DNA of 64,000 nucleotides from Torreya grandis. Its lineage: Eukaryota; Streptophyta; Pinopsida; Cupressales; Taxaceae. Under the pieces are notes generated by a model. It did no database searches. It saw only the letters and a list, made by a program, of their open reading frames with translations, and had not been told where the DNA came from. How positions within the stretch are numbered: position 1 is the first letter of the stretch; each line of letters opens with the position of its first letter. The stretch covers positions 10,817,001 to 10,881,000 of the forward strand of contig JARHVA010000001.1 of assembly GCA_037957365.1 (NCBI GenBank). The letters run 5' to 3'. Of this stretch, positions 9,898-21,781 are shown piece by piece. The position numbers and the translations under genes are program-made.

Positions 9898-12005
9898 TAA
9901 TGCAGGGGAATCTTAGGAATGCCAAAAACATGAACTTGGATGTGATTTGGATCTATGATAGTGAGAGAAATTTGAATTAGAAGATTTCTCACCTTTTTTT
10001 TAATTTGAATTTTCAAGTTATTAATGAAGGGATTATGAGTTTTAGGTGGTCCAAGGGAATGTTGATGTCATGTAAATTTTAAAATTATGTTTTGATAGAC
10101 CTATAAGGTCTCTTGAAAGGTTCTATAATGGTTTTTATTTATATGTCTAGTTGATGGTATGAGATGGCAATCTTATTTCACCACCCTACATGGGTACTAT
10201 GAATGTTTGGAGTTTATTTATCCAAGAAATTATTATGGAGAATGTATTTAGTGTCTATTTCAATATAGAAAGGATATATAGTGTGGAGTAGTTCGTAGGA
10301 AGGACATTAGATGAATAAAATAGGGGCAGACCAAGCTGAGACAAGAAGGAAGGTATGCCAAATCCATGATGAGATAATGGACTATGTATGTCCTTATTGA
10401 TATTGAATTGAAGCTTCAATTTGAATACAATAATAATTGACTTGTTGTGTCAAATGAACATTTTATGGTCTTTTCATGACTAATCTAGTTACCCTACTTT
10501 CTTATATATTATTATGTTTATGCATTACAAAAAAACATTAGTAAATGAAAATGATTTATTTTATAAGAATGTTTGTGATGGAATTGGTTTCTAGGAAGTT
10601 AAATCATAAATTATTTATTGTTTCAAGTGTTTTTTAGATTGAATTTCATATTGAGTCCAAGTGCTTGAAGTACAAGACAAACAAGAAACCCTATTCACTG
10701 TGTGAGGAAAATTACATGCAAACTATGTTTATAAGAAAAGAAGACTATATAGACACCATTATGATTATATGACATGTTTTTTAATATAAATGATTCATCT
10801 TATGAAACTTTATGATGTTTTTATTCCATATCTTATTCACTAAGTTAGCAAACCCTATTGCAAACTGAAAACAAATTGACTGTGTTATTGTAATCATTGT
10901 GAAAGTTGGTGTTGTGAAAGTCTAAAAGGATAATTTTAGAGATTTAAGGTGTGAGAAGGCATGATAATTTTTATCAAACCCTATTGAGGTCACTTTCATT
11001 CTCAAACTCAAAACATAATCCATTCATATGTAAGATAAACCCTGTTACGTAACCTACATGCAGACTAAGAGTTATTTTGGACTGTGAAATCCATGAAAGG
11101 TAATTATTTAAGAGGTAATAAGTAGAGTTGAACATTTTGGAAGGTATAGGTATTTTGAAAAAACCTTGTAAAGGTCTTTGTAATTATTTAAAGTCATCAA
11201 GAGTTCTTTTGGAACATTATTTGTCTTCTCGGGTCACAAACAAAACCCAAAAACCCTAGGTAAGGTAATGAGCTATAAAACCATATTCTAAGAAAGGAAA
11301 TTAGTGAAAAGGGATGAAACTTGGTTCATATGTAGGTTTTTGTCTTAGATATATTATTTTAAAGTTTGTTTTGTGGCTTCATGAGATTCTGAATGGTTTT
11401 GATGGTACTGTGTATATACAGGGACTGAATTGACATAAGGAGACCTATTTTATAATCAAAAGAGCCTAGAAAAGTGGTTTAGACAATGATAAGATGGATG
11501 TAACTTGGGGATAATAAATTAAATGGAAAAGGGTATCTAAATTTGTGAAAATTACCTTGGTTGGTGTCTGTACATCTTTGTACAAGGAAAAAGTCAACAT
11601 AAAAAGGGTTGCAGGGGCCAAGAGAGAATTGGTAGAGTTATGTAAAAGAGGAAGGTGAAAATAGAAAGGAGTGGATAGAGTTGATGAGTGAGTAAAGAGG
11701 GTTAAAAAAATCCATATAAACATTATTAACATAAACGAAACTAGAATATTGACTAGTGAAACTCGATTTCTTATATGATGAGAGAATAGGTAAACTCTTA
11801 GAAAGAAGAGCATATAGAGATAAGGTAGATTGGGTTGGTATAGTTTGAAATAAGGAATTATATTATTTTTAAGTGTTTTTAATCTTTAACTAAGTTAGTG
11901 TTTGTGATTTGATCAATATAAACAAGGTAGGCCTAGTGTGGTCAAGAAGGACTTGCAAGCAAGAATGTAGAAGAATTGCAGGCTAGTGAGATAAGCTCTG
12001 CATGA
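9898..12005 (+). repeat. Element B 3' LTR
   Basis: It begins taatgcaggggaatcttagg (terminal TG mutated) and ends ctctgcatga. Relative to the 5' LTR it has about 60 extra bases near 10,310-10,375 and otherwise aligns throughout. No clear polypurine tract precedes it. Confidence 0.85.
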
Positions 12006-12257
12006 AGATGTATCTTTATATGAAAAACTATACTCATTTCATCCAAGTTAGACACAAATAACAAGATAGAGAATTAAATATGTATCACATACAAACAAAA
12101 GACAATTTTACTTATTTCCTACTTAGATGAGATCTTAATTATTAAATGTAATGCAATATATAACCAAGAGACAACACTTATGGATAGTTTATATGAGATA
12201 TAACGAACTATATAGAATGTTAATCTTTTTACCCCCACACTTTACCTTTTAAAAATA

Positions 12258-15200
12258 TTATTAAAAACTAGGGGAGAACTATTCTATAATCCAGGAGTCC
12301 TAATCCCAATCATTGGCTAAGATCATACATTTTAAAATGATGCCCCCAATCACAATAATTTCTAGGTAGAAACCCCAAATCTCTAACCATAGTGTGTAAC
12401 CATGCTTGAAATTCCACTTTTGACTGATTATACCAATTCTACCAAGGAGACATGGGATATATAAGAATAGGTGGCCTAAATCTCACTCCAATCCAAACAT
12501 CTGACCTTTTTTCTTCTAGGATCCAAGTGATAATCTAAACAAGTACCCTAGCTCTTCGGAGACTCCAATTGATGGTAGTGGAAGTCATGACTTCCTTGAA
12601 TTTCAAGGCAACATACAAAGTCTCCCATCTAGCCATACTTGTTGTGATAGAGATGGAGGAATGTTGGCTAAAAAAAATTCAAAAGGCTACTACATTTTCT
12701 CTTAATAACTCATGATACTTATATTTCATGAACATGTGATATAAAGGATGGAAGACAACAAGAAGTTTGTGAGCTTCTAGAAACTGAGGTCTTATATATA
12801 AGCATGTAGTATTCTACAGTTTTAGGAATTGATTATGTGCTTGATCCTAAGCAATTTGATTTATCATAGTGGAAAAGAAAGCATGTAATTATTTTTCTCC
12901 CATAAACAAGTTAACCAAAAATCTAGACTGGTGTCCCAATAACATGTTACAAAGATAAAACTCACAAATTTGATCTTGGTTTTTTGTAGTGATTTTAAGA
13001 AAGATATCCATGAACATGTGATCATCTTTAATGACATGGGGGAAACTAAAAGAAATCGATTACATTTTCCACTTATAAAATTTTTAATGAATAAATAAAA
13101 CATACGTAAAATAAACTTTTTTGTAAGATAATAATTTCTCAACAGTTTCACAAATAGTTTGAATAGAAGTCTAATTCTCCCACAACTATTGTTGAGACTT
13201 TGTTTTAATTCTAGCATTGTCGGCTTCTAAATTCTAAATCTTGTTCTGAACTCTCTTTCAAATTGAAATAATCTCATGAAGGGGTAGAGGAAAATAAGAA
13301 ATAGCTCTTGTGGTTTCTTCAGTTTACACAACTATCTCCCTTATTTCCTTCTACATAGCCTATATAGTAGCTTACAACATAGCATTTGGAGTTGTTAGAT
13401 CCTATATGTGAGTGTTTTACTGACCAATAAGTACATCCTTACTAGCAATATAGTGTCGTAGATTATCAATCCGAGCATCTTTAATTATGATGAAATTTCA
13501 TAAAGTGCTAAGTTCATGATATTGTGAGAATAATTGATTATGAATTTTAGTTTGTTCAGTATCAACTAATGTTATAATCACTTCCCATGATCGAACCTGA
13601 GCAACAAAATATTTATATTTCTTTTTTAAACTATAAATGGTTTGGTCCTTACCTTTCAAGGTCAATCTAATAAAATCTAGCTGTACTTGTTGTTGTTGAA
13701 TAGTTTCTTCATGTTGTGACAGGGTCATAACATTCTATAAATCTTTGTTTTTATGAACATGCAGAGGAGAAGATGAAGCTTCTTCCATGAGTGGATCTTT
13801 TCCCTTATCAACTATGAAAGATAAGGGTCTTTATTATTTAGGTGAAATCTCTTATGTATGGGTTTATGTTTCTTCAACTGTCTGATCAATATCTATAACT
13901 TCTATGGGAGAAGTAAAGCTTAAACTACCCAAAATTTTAGTTACTTGTACCTCACCTTCTTCTTCCTCTTGGAGAATCAATTGATGACTTCACTAGGGTT
14001 TGAAAAATGGGGTAGGCTTTTTTTTAATCAAAACATTCATTTTCCTTTTTGACCTCCTTCACAACATCTTTAGAGTTGTAGGCATTGAAGATGGACCTTT
14101 CTCTATTCTTGTTGTCATGGGAGGAGAAAAAAGATGTTGCAGTCTCTTACCAAGAATTTTGGTGAATTTGAAAGAAATGAAGACCAAACTTTCTCACCCT
14201 TTGGTTTCTTTAGGAAATGGTGTTAAAATATGAGATGAATTAAACCATGATGTTTAATTATCCCAGTGCCCCTTTTCAATTTTTAAGCTACATGATGGAT
14301 AACATAGTGAAGATAAGAAGGTAGGTTTACCTAGTACTTAGGTTTGGTAGTTCCTTTCTTCAAATGAATAAAAAGTCACATATTGTCACCACTTACCATA
14401 GTGAACTATCTATCACAGGTGAGGTATTTAATGATTCAATATGCTACATTATGCCATGGAGGTGAAAGACTGTCCTAAGTGACCCCTCTAGAAATACCTT
14501 ATGGAGTCTTGGACAACTTAAGATGGGGTTCATTGCTATCAATAAACATTTGAATCAGATCAACAAAACTCAATTTTTTAGTAAAAACCATGATTTCTTT
14601 AGAGATCCTTGAAATTTCACTGATAACAAAGGAATCAATAGTTATATGTTCACCCCAGACTATAGAATGATCTTCATCATTTTTTTCTAAAAACTCTTGA
14701 TCAATATTCTCCTAAAAACCCTAGAATGTCTTCAGAAAGTTGAGCCATCCCGCTATTTCAAAAACAACCCTATCAGATTCATCTTGTAAAAGAAGTTCTA
14801 CCAACTCCAATTAACTTCTATTTTTACCCCCCATCTTCATAGCTATCCATAGTATTCTTAAAAAATTTCTTACACAATGCAAAATTGAGTTCAAAATTAC
14901 ACAGAGTATTGATGAGTGCAAAGAAGTTGGGACATGATGTGGCAATGAATAGCAATAAAGGGATAAAAAGAGTGGTACATGTGTAATTGATAATAAGTAC
15001 CATAAAATTATAGGAGATATGATGGCAAAGTACTTTGGAGCAAACAAGTTTTAATGAGGGAGTACTTTTGGGGTCAACATCAATTACGTGGCATGAAAAA
15101 TTGTACTTGACAGCACTTGAAATGATACTTGTAATTATTTCCACATTAGGACTTATCTTTTGAAAAGGTATTTGAATAACCCTACATCAACTCTTGAAAT

Positions 15201-15290
15201 TAGGAAATATTACCAGCTTCAGTCACATCCAATTGGCATTAAAGAAACTTATCCATATTTAGAAGTGTTGCCCACCTAATGGTCATACAT
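12258..15290 (-). pseudogene. G1 post-integrase reading frame (accessory/env-like position)
   Basis: Between integrase and the 3' LTR, about 3 kb of minus strand reads as protein. From about 13,740 down to 12,258 a single frame is kept for roughly 490 codons with about a dozen in-frame stops and no frameshift; many stops sit where Gln would fit. Readable segments include MTLSQHEETIQQQQVQLDF (coiled-coil-like), DQICEFYLCNMLLGHQSRFL, SMARWETLYVALKFKEVMTS and EFQAWLHTMVRDLGFLPRNY. Upstream, after at least two frame changes, come DLIQMFIDSNEPHLKLSK and VNLPSYLHYVIHHVA. Some Athila/Tat-like elements carry an extra ORF in this position, in some cases called env-like. I see no signal peptide or fusion-peptide pattern, so an envelope role is not supported. 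The function is unknown. Confidence 0.6.
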
Positions 15291-15440
15291 GTAGAATATA
15301 AAACAGAAAATGTCTAACCTATTGGGAAAGAAGTATAACTATACTTATGTTGTAAGGATCCATGCTTATCTACTAAAATTGTCATGTGTCCTACAAAGAT
15401 AAACAATTTTGAGAAGATAAGTTAACTAACAAGACAACAG

Positions 15441-15548
15441 TTCATGTTTATTACAGAAGTTTCATCTGAAAAGTGTCATTTCTAGTTTTCACTTTTCATG
15501 TTTATTGCAGAAGTTTCATCTAAAAAGTGTCATTTTTGGTTTTCACTT
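15441..15548. repeat. 54 bp tandem duplication
   Basis: Two copies starting ttcatgtttatt (15,441 and 15,495) are nearly identical. A T-rich low-complexity tract (about 15,555-15,605) follows. They lie between the G1 integrase tail and the downstream frame. Confidence 0.85.
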
Positions 15549-15721
15549 TTCAGTGGTTTTTTATTTTTTATACTTTTTTATTTTTTTTTTATTTTTACAT
15601 ATATAAAAACCACCTTTTGCTGGTTTTTAGTACTCCCCCTTATTGGATGTCTACAACAAAGATCATTCAGCCTTAGTGAAAGAACCAGGTTCTTCCATAA
15701 GAATTGGTCTTGATTATGTTT

Positions 15722-16800
15722 TTAGAATTTCTCCCTGCTAAAAAGTCTCCTAAACACTTTAAGTCTATGACCATTTACGAAAAGTGTCCTTTGGTCACCA
15801 TCAATTGGTTGAAGTTGGACATAGCCATTACTGTTGATAGTTTTGATTAGGTATGGTCCCAACCATCTTGTCCCGAGCTTACCTTTGAAATGCTGAAATT
15901 TGGAATCAAATAGAAGCACCAAATCACATTTTTGAAACTATTTTTATTTTATATGAGCATCATACCACTATTTTTTCTACTTTTGGATCATGATGGTTTG
16001 AGTGAGTGCATCCATTCTTAGTTCATCCAGCCCATTCAGTTGCATGATTCTTTCCTTTTGTGCTTTATTAAGATTAACTCCCATATCAACTATTGTCTTT
16101 AGTGTCTGTAGTTTAAACTCTATTGGCAACAAAGGTTTCTTTCTAAACACAAGTTCATATGGAAAGAATCATGTGATAGTCTTCCGTGTTGTATTATATA
16201 CCCAAACTACTTCATGTATTTTATCTACCCAATCTTTCCTGTTACTATTCACTATTTTGGTCAGAATGTTTTCAAGCTCTTGGTTGGTGACCTCCACTTG
16301 TCCATTAGATTGGGGGTGATATGGTGAGGATTTTTGATGATTGATTTGGTAAAATTTTGTAAAATATTTGATCATATTAGACATGAATTGAGGTCCTTGA
16401 TAAAAAATAATAGATCTCTGAGCTCTAAATCTCAACATGATCTTATGATATAAGAAAGTAGCAACCATTTCCTCCTAAGCAAAGGTGAGTGCCTGCATTT
16501 CAGCCCACTTAGTAACATCATCAGTACATACTAATAAATACTCTTTTCCTTGAGATGGTGGGTTGATTTATCTAAAAAAATCTAAACCCCATTTCTCAAA
16601 TAGTTCTAAAACTATTTGAGGATGGAGAGGCATTTTTGAGGATAGAGTAGGCTTACCCATCCTTTGGTAAGGATCATATTGCCATACAAACCTTTTTACA
16701 GTCTGATAAAGAGATAAACAATAATAACTTACACCAAGAATATTATGAATGGTCTCTTTTGTTGAATAATGTCCTCCTCCTGGTTCACTAAGGTATGATC
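15722..16800 (-). pseudogene. int: G1 integrase core and C-terminal domain
   Basis: Integrase joins the cDNA to the target site. Reading the minus strand, the core includes CTDDVTKWAEMQAL, a QGPQF segment and SPYHPQSNGQVEVTNQELEN, which holds the catalytic Glu region. The C-terminal tail includes LLFDSKFQHFKGKLGTRWLGP and ends near 15,722 after GHRLKVFRRLF. Two of the three catalytic acids look lost. The usual SDQGPQF reads FYQGPQF, and the GLDF-type first Asp site reads GFRF. Stops interrupt it at several points. It directly follows the RNase H remnant and precedes the accessory frame. Confidence 0.88.
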
Positions 16801-17504
16801 TTATGATGTCAAATACTTCATCTTCTCTGACACACCTATGAAATACATGACAGGTCTAGTTTTAAATAACATGCCTTTAAACCATTTGAAATGAGAACTA
16901 GTTATAATAAAATGTTTTCTTTCTTTATAAGTAAAGGAAGGAGGAAATTTCCCTGTTACCAAGAAATTTTCCATGTCTACAAACCATGGGGAGTATGTAG
17001 ATATATAAAATAGTTGTTCATCTGGAAAATAATCCTCCACAAGTTCATCTTCACCTATTGTGATCAATCTAGACAAAAAATTAGTTACAACATTATAATT
17101 TCTAGGTTTGTCTATAATGATAATGTCAAATTCTTGCAATAATAGTAGCCATCTAATAATTCTACCACTTACTACCAATTTATTCATTAAGTACTTAATA
17201 GTTGAATGATATGTATAAATAAATACCTGATAACCATTAATGTAATGTCTAAACTTGTTTGTGGCATAAACAACAACAATTTTTTTTTTTCTATGGTAGT
17301 GTAGTTTTTCTCTATGGGATTAAGATTCTTGTTGATATAATAAATGGCATACATTTTTCCTTCATCATCTCTTTGTCCTAGAACTACCCCTAGTGCATTA
17401 TTGGAAGTGTTAGTATAAATATGAAAAGATTGTTCCCAATTAGTTCTTTCCAAAATTGGAGTAGTCTTAAGTTTTTTTTTAATGTTTAAAAAGTTTTTTG
17501 ACAC
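16801..17504 (-). pseudogene. G1 RNase H and integrase zinc-binding region
   Basis: Two adjoining open stretches cover the RNase H domain, which removes RNA from the RNA:DNA hybrid. Segments are FHIYTNTSNNALGVVLGQRD, YAIYYINKNLNPIEKNYTTIE and GRIIRWLLLLQEFDIIIIDK. The family normally has YTDAS at the first catalytic Asp; here it is YTNTS, a D-to-N change. After LSRL the frame enters the integrase N-terminal region (SPWFVDMENFLVTGKFP). A frameshift near 17,187 separates the two parts. Confidence 0.88.
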
Positions 17505-17559
17505 TTATCATTCCATACAAATTCACTATCTTTTGTTAGAAAATAAAACATAGGTGCAA

Positions 17560-18570
17560 CTTTTTTGTTAAAGTATTCAATAAATATTCTATAATATCCT
17601 GCATGACTGAGAAATTTTTTGACATCTATTTATGTTTGAGGAATGGGGAGACTAGAAATTACCTCAATCTTCTTGGGATCTACTTTTATTCCTTGATAAG
17701 AGATATGATGTCCTAATACTATCCCTTTATCAACCATTATTTCACACTTCTCATGACTCAAGGATACTTGGTGTTCTTCACATCTGGTGAGCACTTTATC
17801 TAAATTACTCAAGACTTCATAAAATGTGTTGCCCTAAATAATGAACTCATCCATGTATACTTCCACACAATCATTTGTAAGATTAGAAAATATGGTTAAC
17901 ACTACTCTCTTAAAGGTAGCAGGTGCATTGCACAATCCAAAAAGGACTGTATAAGCAAATGTTCTCTAGGGGCAGGTAAATATAGTTTTATCTTGATCTT
18001 TAGGGGCTATTCTAATTTGATTGTATCCACTGAACCCATATAAGAAATAAAAGTATTGATTTTCTACCAAGTTATCCAAAACTTGATGTAAAAAAGTCAA
18101 AGAAAAGTAATCTCTCATAGTGTCTTTATTCAGTTCTTTGTAATCTATGTAGACTCTCCATTTTTTATTCTTCTTAGGTATAATGACCAGAGGTGAAACC
18201 CAGTGAATATTAGATATGGGGTAAATGAAACCAAATTATAAGAGTTTTTCTATCTCTGTCTCTATAATTTCTTTAAAGGCTGGGTTAATTCTTTATTGTG
18301 GTTGTCTAACTGGTCTAACAACTTTGATGTAAATGTGATTGGTACAAACACTAGGATGTATTCCTTCATATCACTGTAATCCCAAATGAAGGTTTTTGTG
18401 TGTTTTACTAATACATCAAACACTTTACTTTCTTACTGGTCAGTTAACCAGCTACTGATACTCAACAGTTTATCGAGATTGATTGCAATTTGTTTAATAC
18501 CTAGAATGATGGAATTCACTTGTATTCACTCATCAAAAAATTCAATAGACATGGATGTGGTAGTAACATG
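17560..18570 (-). pseudogene. G1 reverse transcriptase
   Basis: RT copies the element RNA into cDNA. The minus strand reads typical gypsy RT blocks: SPLVIIPKKNKKWRVYIDYK, LDNLVENQYFYFLYGFSGYN, FGLCNAPATFKRVVLTIFSN, then DCVEVYMDEFI and KCEIMVDKGIVLGHHIS. The catalytic YxDD box reads YMDE, so the second Asp is Glu, a change expected to cripple activity. Several stops are present (for example after PLPIPQT). The N-terminal part is preceded by a linker with heptapeptide repeats. Confidence 0.9.
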
Positions 18571-18787
18571 TGAAATGTAGCCACATCCTTGTAAAAGGTT
18601 TCACTTTTGGAGAGCAGATTGGTCAGTGGACAATGAAAATTATTTTAAAATGAATTATACCCCTCTTAAGCCTAGTCAATTATAGCTTGATGGATATCTT
18701 GAGGACCATATAACATATTTGGGGGACTTATGACATTGTCTGGGTTCTTAGTAGTGAAGCTAAATTATTTTGATTCATGATTGTTCA

Positions 18788-18892
18788 TCTTCAGAGCTAA
18801 GCTATTAGTCTTTATATCCAAGCTTTTAGTCTTCAAAGCTAGGCCATTGGACTTCATAGCTAGGTTATTAGACTTCAGAGCTAGGTTATCTT
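18788..18892 (-). repeat. 21 bp coding minisatellite (heptapeptide repeat)
   Basis: About five 21 bp units (agctaggttattagacttcag and variants) lie in frame with the G1 polyprotein. They encode heptads of the form NLALKSN: NLALKSN, NLAMKSN, GLALKTK, SLDIKTN and SLALKMN. They sit between protease and RT, and a Leu is kept at fixed spacing, which could form a short coiled coil. Confidence 0.8.
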
Positions 18893-19049
18893 GGTCATAA
18901 TTTTTTGTGATCTTTTTTTTTCAATTTATTGGACATGTTATTTTATAGTAACTATGGCTAAGGAAGACACATTATTTTGATTTTATTTAGATTGATCCAA
19001 AATCTATTCAAAAAGATCCATTGAAGGTCTATCAGGTGGATAAAGGGAG

Positions 19050-19510
19050 ATTTATTTGACATGTATTCCTTTAGAAATGGTCATATTACTAGATCTACAA
19101 TTAATTCATGCTATGACTGTAGCTAACCAAGGTCTTCTAAGAATAATTGGATACCTTAGCTTCTTGGGTTTAGGTTTAAGGATCATGAAATCTATAGGTT
19201 ATTCCCAAGATTCTATAGTGATTAAAACATTTTCTATGGTTCCTTTAGGTGCAACAGTGGATTGATCTACCATTTGCAAAATTATAGTGGTAAGTTAAAG
19301 CCCTATGAGGGATAAATATTTTACTATTTTGACAGTCATTGTGTTGATGGTAGTACCCAGATCTATAAGCACATTTGGTATGGACTTGTTCCCAATTGTC
19401 ACAGTCATCATGGGGCTGCTAGGGTCTCTGTATTTAGGAACAAGTATGTTTCTTGCTAGTAAATCAACAATTTTGCTAGTTACCTAAATTGTCTTAGGAT
19501 ATTATTTCTT
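19050..19510 (-). pseudogene. G1 aspartic protease
   Basis: The protease cleaves Gag-Pol. On the minus strand the active-site block reads PNVLIDLGTTINTMT (about 19,335-19,385), a DLG-type site as in many plant gypsy proteases, with the Asp present. Downstream, RYPIILRRPWLATV (about 19,115-19,160) matches the conserved second half, normally PIILGRPWL. Stops between them disable it. Confidence 0.85.
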
Positions 19511-20289
19511 TCTACCTGGTACATTGATTCATAATCCTTTAATTAATTGATTTAATTTAGGAATATCTTTGCTCTTAACAATAGAATTTATATCATCATC
19601 TCTCTTAATACTTGCATAAATTGAAAACCCTCCTTAGGTTTTTCTTCCTTAAGTCTTGTATAAAATGGAACAGTAGGGGGATGTTGACTTGTGGTTGGTG
19701 TGATTGGAGTTGTGGTGGATTTTACCTTGTATTTATTTGGTTCTTAGAATACAAGTGACTCACGAGTGTTTTCATCATTGGGAATTTTAATTATTGTAAT
19801 GGGTTAATCTCCTACTACCTTTCTTGACCTAAGCTAAACATTATCACACTCAGCTAAACCACTTGCAACACTACTTTCTTGGTTAGCTCCATAAATAGGA
19901 GTATTTTGCCTATTCTTAGGATTTGCCACTATTTAGGTAGGTAACTATGGTTGGTTAACCTACTGTTCAATTGGTGGTGGTTGAGGTTGTGAAGGCATCA
20001 ATGCCTATTTTATAGGAAACTTTCTCTACATTTGATTAAGAGACTATTGTTGATTTGGTTATTGAGGTGGTTACTATTGTATCTAATGTGGTTATTAGTT
20101 TTGCTATTGTGCCCATGGTTGTGAAGGATTTTGAGGAATCCCCCACATCTGTGGCATCTATTCTTGAGTACCCCATGGTTGTGTTTATGGTGGTGATCCC
20201 CACATTTGTGGTGTGACTTGTCTAGCCCATGGTATCATCAATGAATTAAGAGAAAATCTTGGACCAAATTAATTTTGAGGTTGGGAGTA
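19511..20289 (-). pseudogene. G1 Gag-protease linker, Gln/Pro/Trp-rich
   Basis: The minus strand reads a low-complexity linker with repeated elements such as PQMWG and QPWGTQE, then PSQPQPPPIEQ, and further on ESSVASGLAECDNV. It is peppered with TAG/TAA stops where Gln would be expected. There is no recognised domain. Confidence 0.6.
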
Positions 20290-21766
20290 CTAGTTTCTTT
20301 GTATTTGGATAAAGTTCACTTCCTGAACTACATGTATTACTTGTTTTACTTGGTTTCTCATAGTAGGAAGATTATTACAGTTCTTGGTGTCATGGTTTAG
20401 ATCACAAATACCACATACCTCTATTTTATCTAAAGGATAATCTTTTACTACGTGTTTAAGCCTACATCTAAGACAATATATTGACAACTATTCAACATTA
20501 GTGTATTAGCCTTTTATTTGAGACCATCTACTATGGTTGTTAATTGTACTAGAAGATCTATTTTGAAATTATCAAATTCTTCCATTAATTGACCAACTTG
20601 AGGTGATTTTCCTAACTATGATTTCCTTATGCTAGGCCTTGTCCTAGAATAGTTAGTACATAATGTTGAAATTTGATGAAAGGTTAACTTATCAATGTCA
20701 CCCTTTCCCATTAGGTTCAAAACATCACATGCATCATCATCTAGGCCTTTAAGAAAGACTATCTTGATGACCTCCTCTGTGAGTTGGTAACCACTCCATT
20801 TATGGGCAAATATAAACCTATCAAGGTAATCTTCTAAAGTTTCATCTTCATTTTATTTTATCTTGAAAAAAACTTCTTTTCATTCTCTAACTCTACAATA
20901 ATGTTAATATTTATCAATAATTACAATTTTTATTTCTTTCCAAGTACTTATAGAATTGCCCTCAAGGCCCATGAACCATCTCATGGCTACGTCCTTAAGT
21001 GTAGATGGGAATAAATTCAACTTATGATTGTTAGTGACATAGTCATATGTTTGGCAAAGAACCTAAAATTCAAAAAGGAATTGATCTAGATCCTTTGAGA
21101 ATTTACCCCTAAAAATGGGTAAAATAGATGGTGAGATATTTTTCATGGAGGTTCTATCATCAAGACCCCAGCTGATGGGATAGGAAAAAGTTATGTCCTC
21201 TTGAGGCTACCTATCAAGGTTTTGTACATGTGCATGATTGTCTCCCATATTTTCTACCCAAATTTTGTTATCAATCCAATTTAAGTTCTCTTCTTGGGTT
21301 ATCAACCTATGGTTTACTGGTTTAGAAGGAGAATCTTCATTGGTGATTAGATCTTCGTCTTGTAGAGCTTATGGATCAAATTTGACTATTCCAAAAATGG
21401 GATCCTTAGGATCAATTCTTCCTATGGGAGAAGATGACCTGAATATAATTTTTCTTGTAAGATTTATTTGTGAGGATGAACCTTTTTCTAGAGATGAATC
21501 AGAAATTTTTTGTAGATGGGTTTCAATTACCTTTATTTCACTTCCTGATCTTTCCATCAAGGATAAAATCCTCTCTTCTTTTGGTTTTATTTGGGATTCT
21601 TTAGAGATAAATCATCCTTGAGAATCTCTTAGGCAGTTCATAAATCTAAGGAGTCCTTGATTGTTGTTATGTTTTTGGGGTATATGAATGTTTTCAAATT
21701 TCCCTTGTATAACTCTAATATAGGATCTCACTAACACTTATTAATCATCGATTAAGAGTTCCTTGG
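20290..21766 (-). pseudogene. gag: G1 Gag (capsid domain and zinc knuckles)
   Basis: Gag forms the cytoplasmic virus-like particle. The minus strand reads an N-terminal part (21,369-21,560, with KVIETHLQKISDSSLEKG). A classical retrotransposon Gag domain follows at about 20,640-21,150, with NLFPSTLKDVAMRWFMGLEG, ISTWKEIKIVIIDKY, EDETLEDYLDRF and LTEEVIKIVFLKGLDDDACD. Two zinc-knuckle-like motifs lie at 20,290-20,487: CLRCRLKHVVKDY, with its final Cys replaced by Tyr, and CGICDLNHDTKNC, which is intact. Stops, mostly at Gln positions, break the frame. Gag starts soon after the 5' LTR. Confidence 0.9.
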
Positions 21767-21781
21767 TAATAGTGCTAAAAA

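Larger units (their letters stand above)
6184..12005 (+). mobile_element. Element B: gag-only LTR retrotransposon with 2.1 kb LTRs
   Basis: This insertion into the G1 3' LTR has LTRs at 6,184-8,232 and 9,898-12,005. They flank an interior of only 1.67 kb, so the LTRs outweigh the internal region. The TSD is acatg/agatg (6,179-6,183 and 12,006-12,010, one mismatch), and the uninterrupted G1 LTR reads agatg there. A primer-binding site follows the 5' LTR. The interior encodes only a Lys/Glu-rich Gag-like frame, with no protease or RT, so it depended on another element. Its LTR start (tgatgcagggg-like) is shared with element C, indicating related families. Confidence 0.88.
1218..12051 (-). repeat. 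G1 3' LTR, split into four pieces
   Basis: Pieces 1,218-1,606, 3,804-3,950, about 5,315-6,183 and 12,006-12,051 match, in order, the uninterrupted LTR at 21,782-23,223. The gaps are elements A, F and B. In the minus orientation the LTR starts near TGTCTAACTTGG and ends CCTATCA. Confidence 0.9.

Noticed and set aside
8476..9931. Several minus-strand open frames rich in Leu, Phe, Ser and His
   Set aside because: They lie opposite a purine-rich coding strand of element B. Their composition is what antisense of GAA/AAG-rich codons gives, and they show no domain.
12258..15290. Calling the G1 downstream frame an envelope gene
   Set aside because: Position alone is not enough. No signal peptide, fusion peptide or terminal membrane anchor pattern was seen.
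15441..15605. CRISPR-like or other spaced repeat array
   Set aside because: There are only two tandem copies with no spacers. No spaced repeat arrays occur anywhere in the window.
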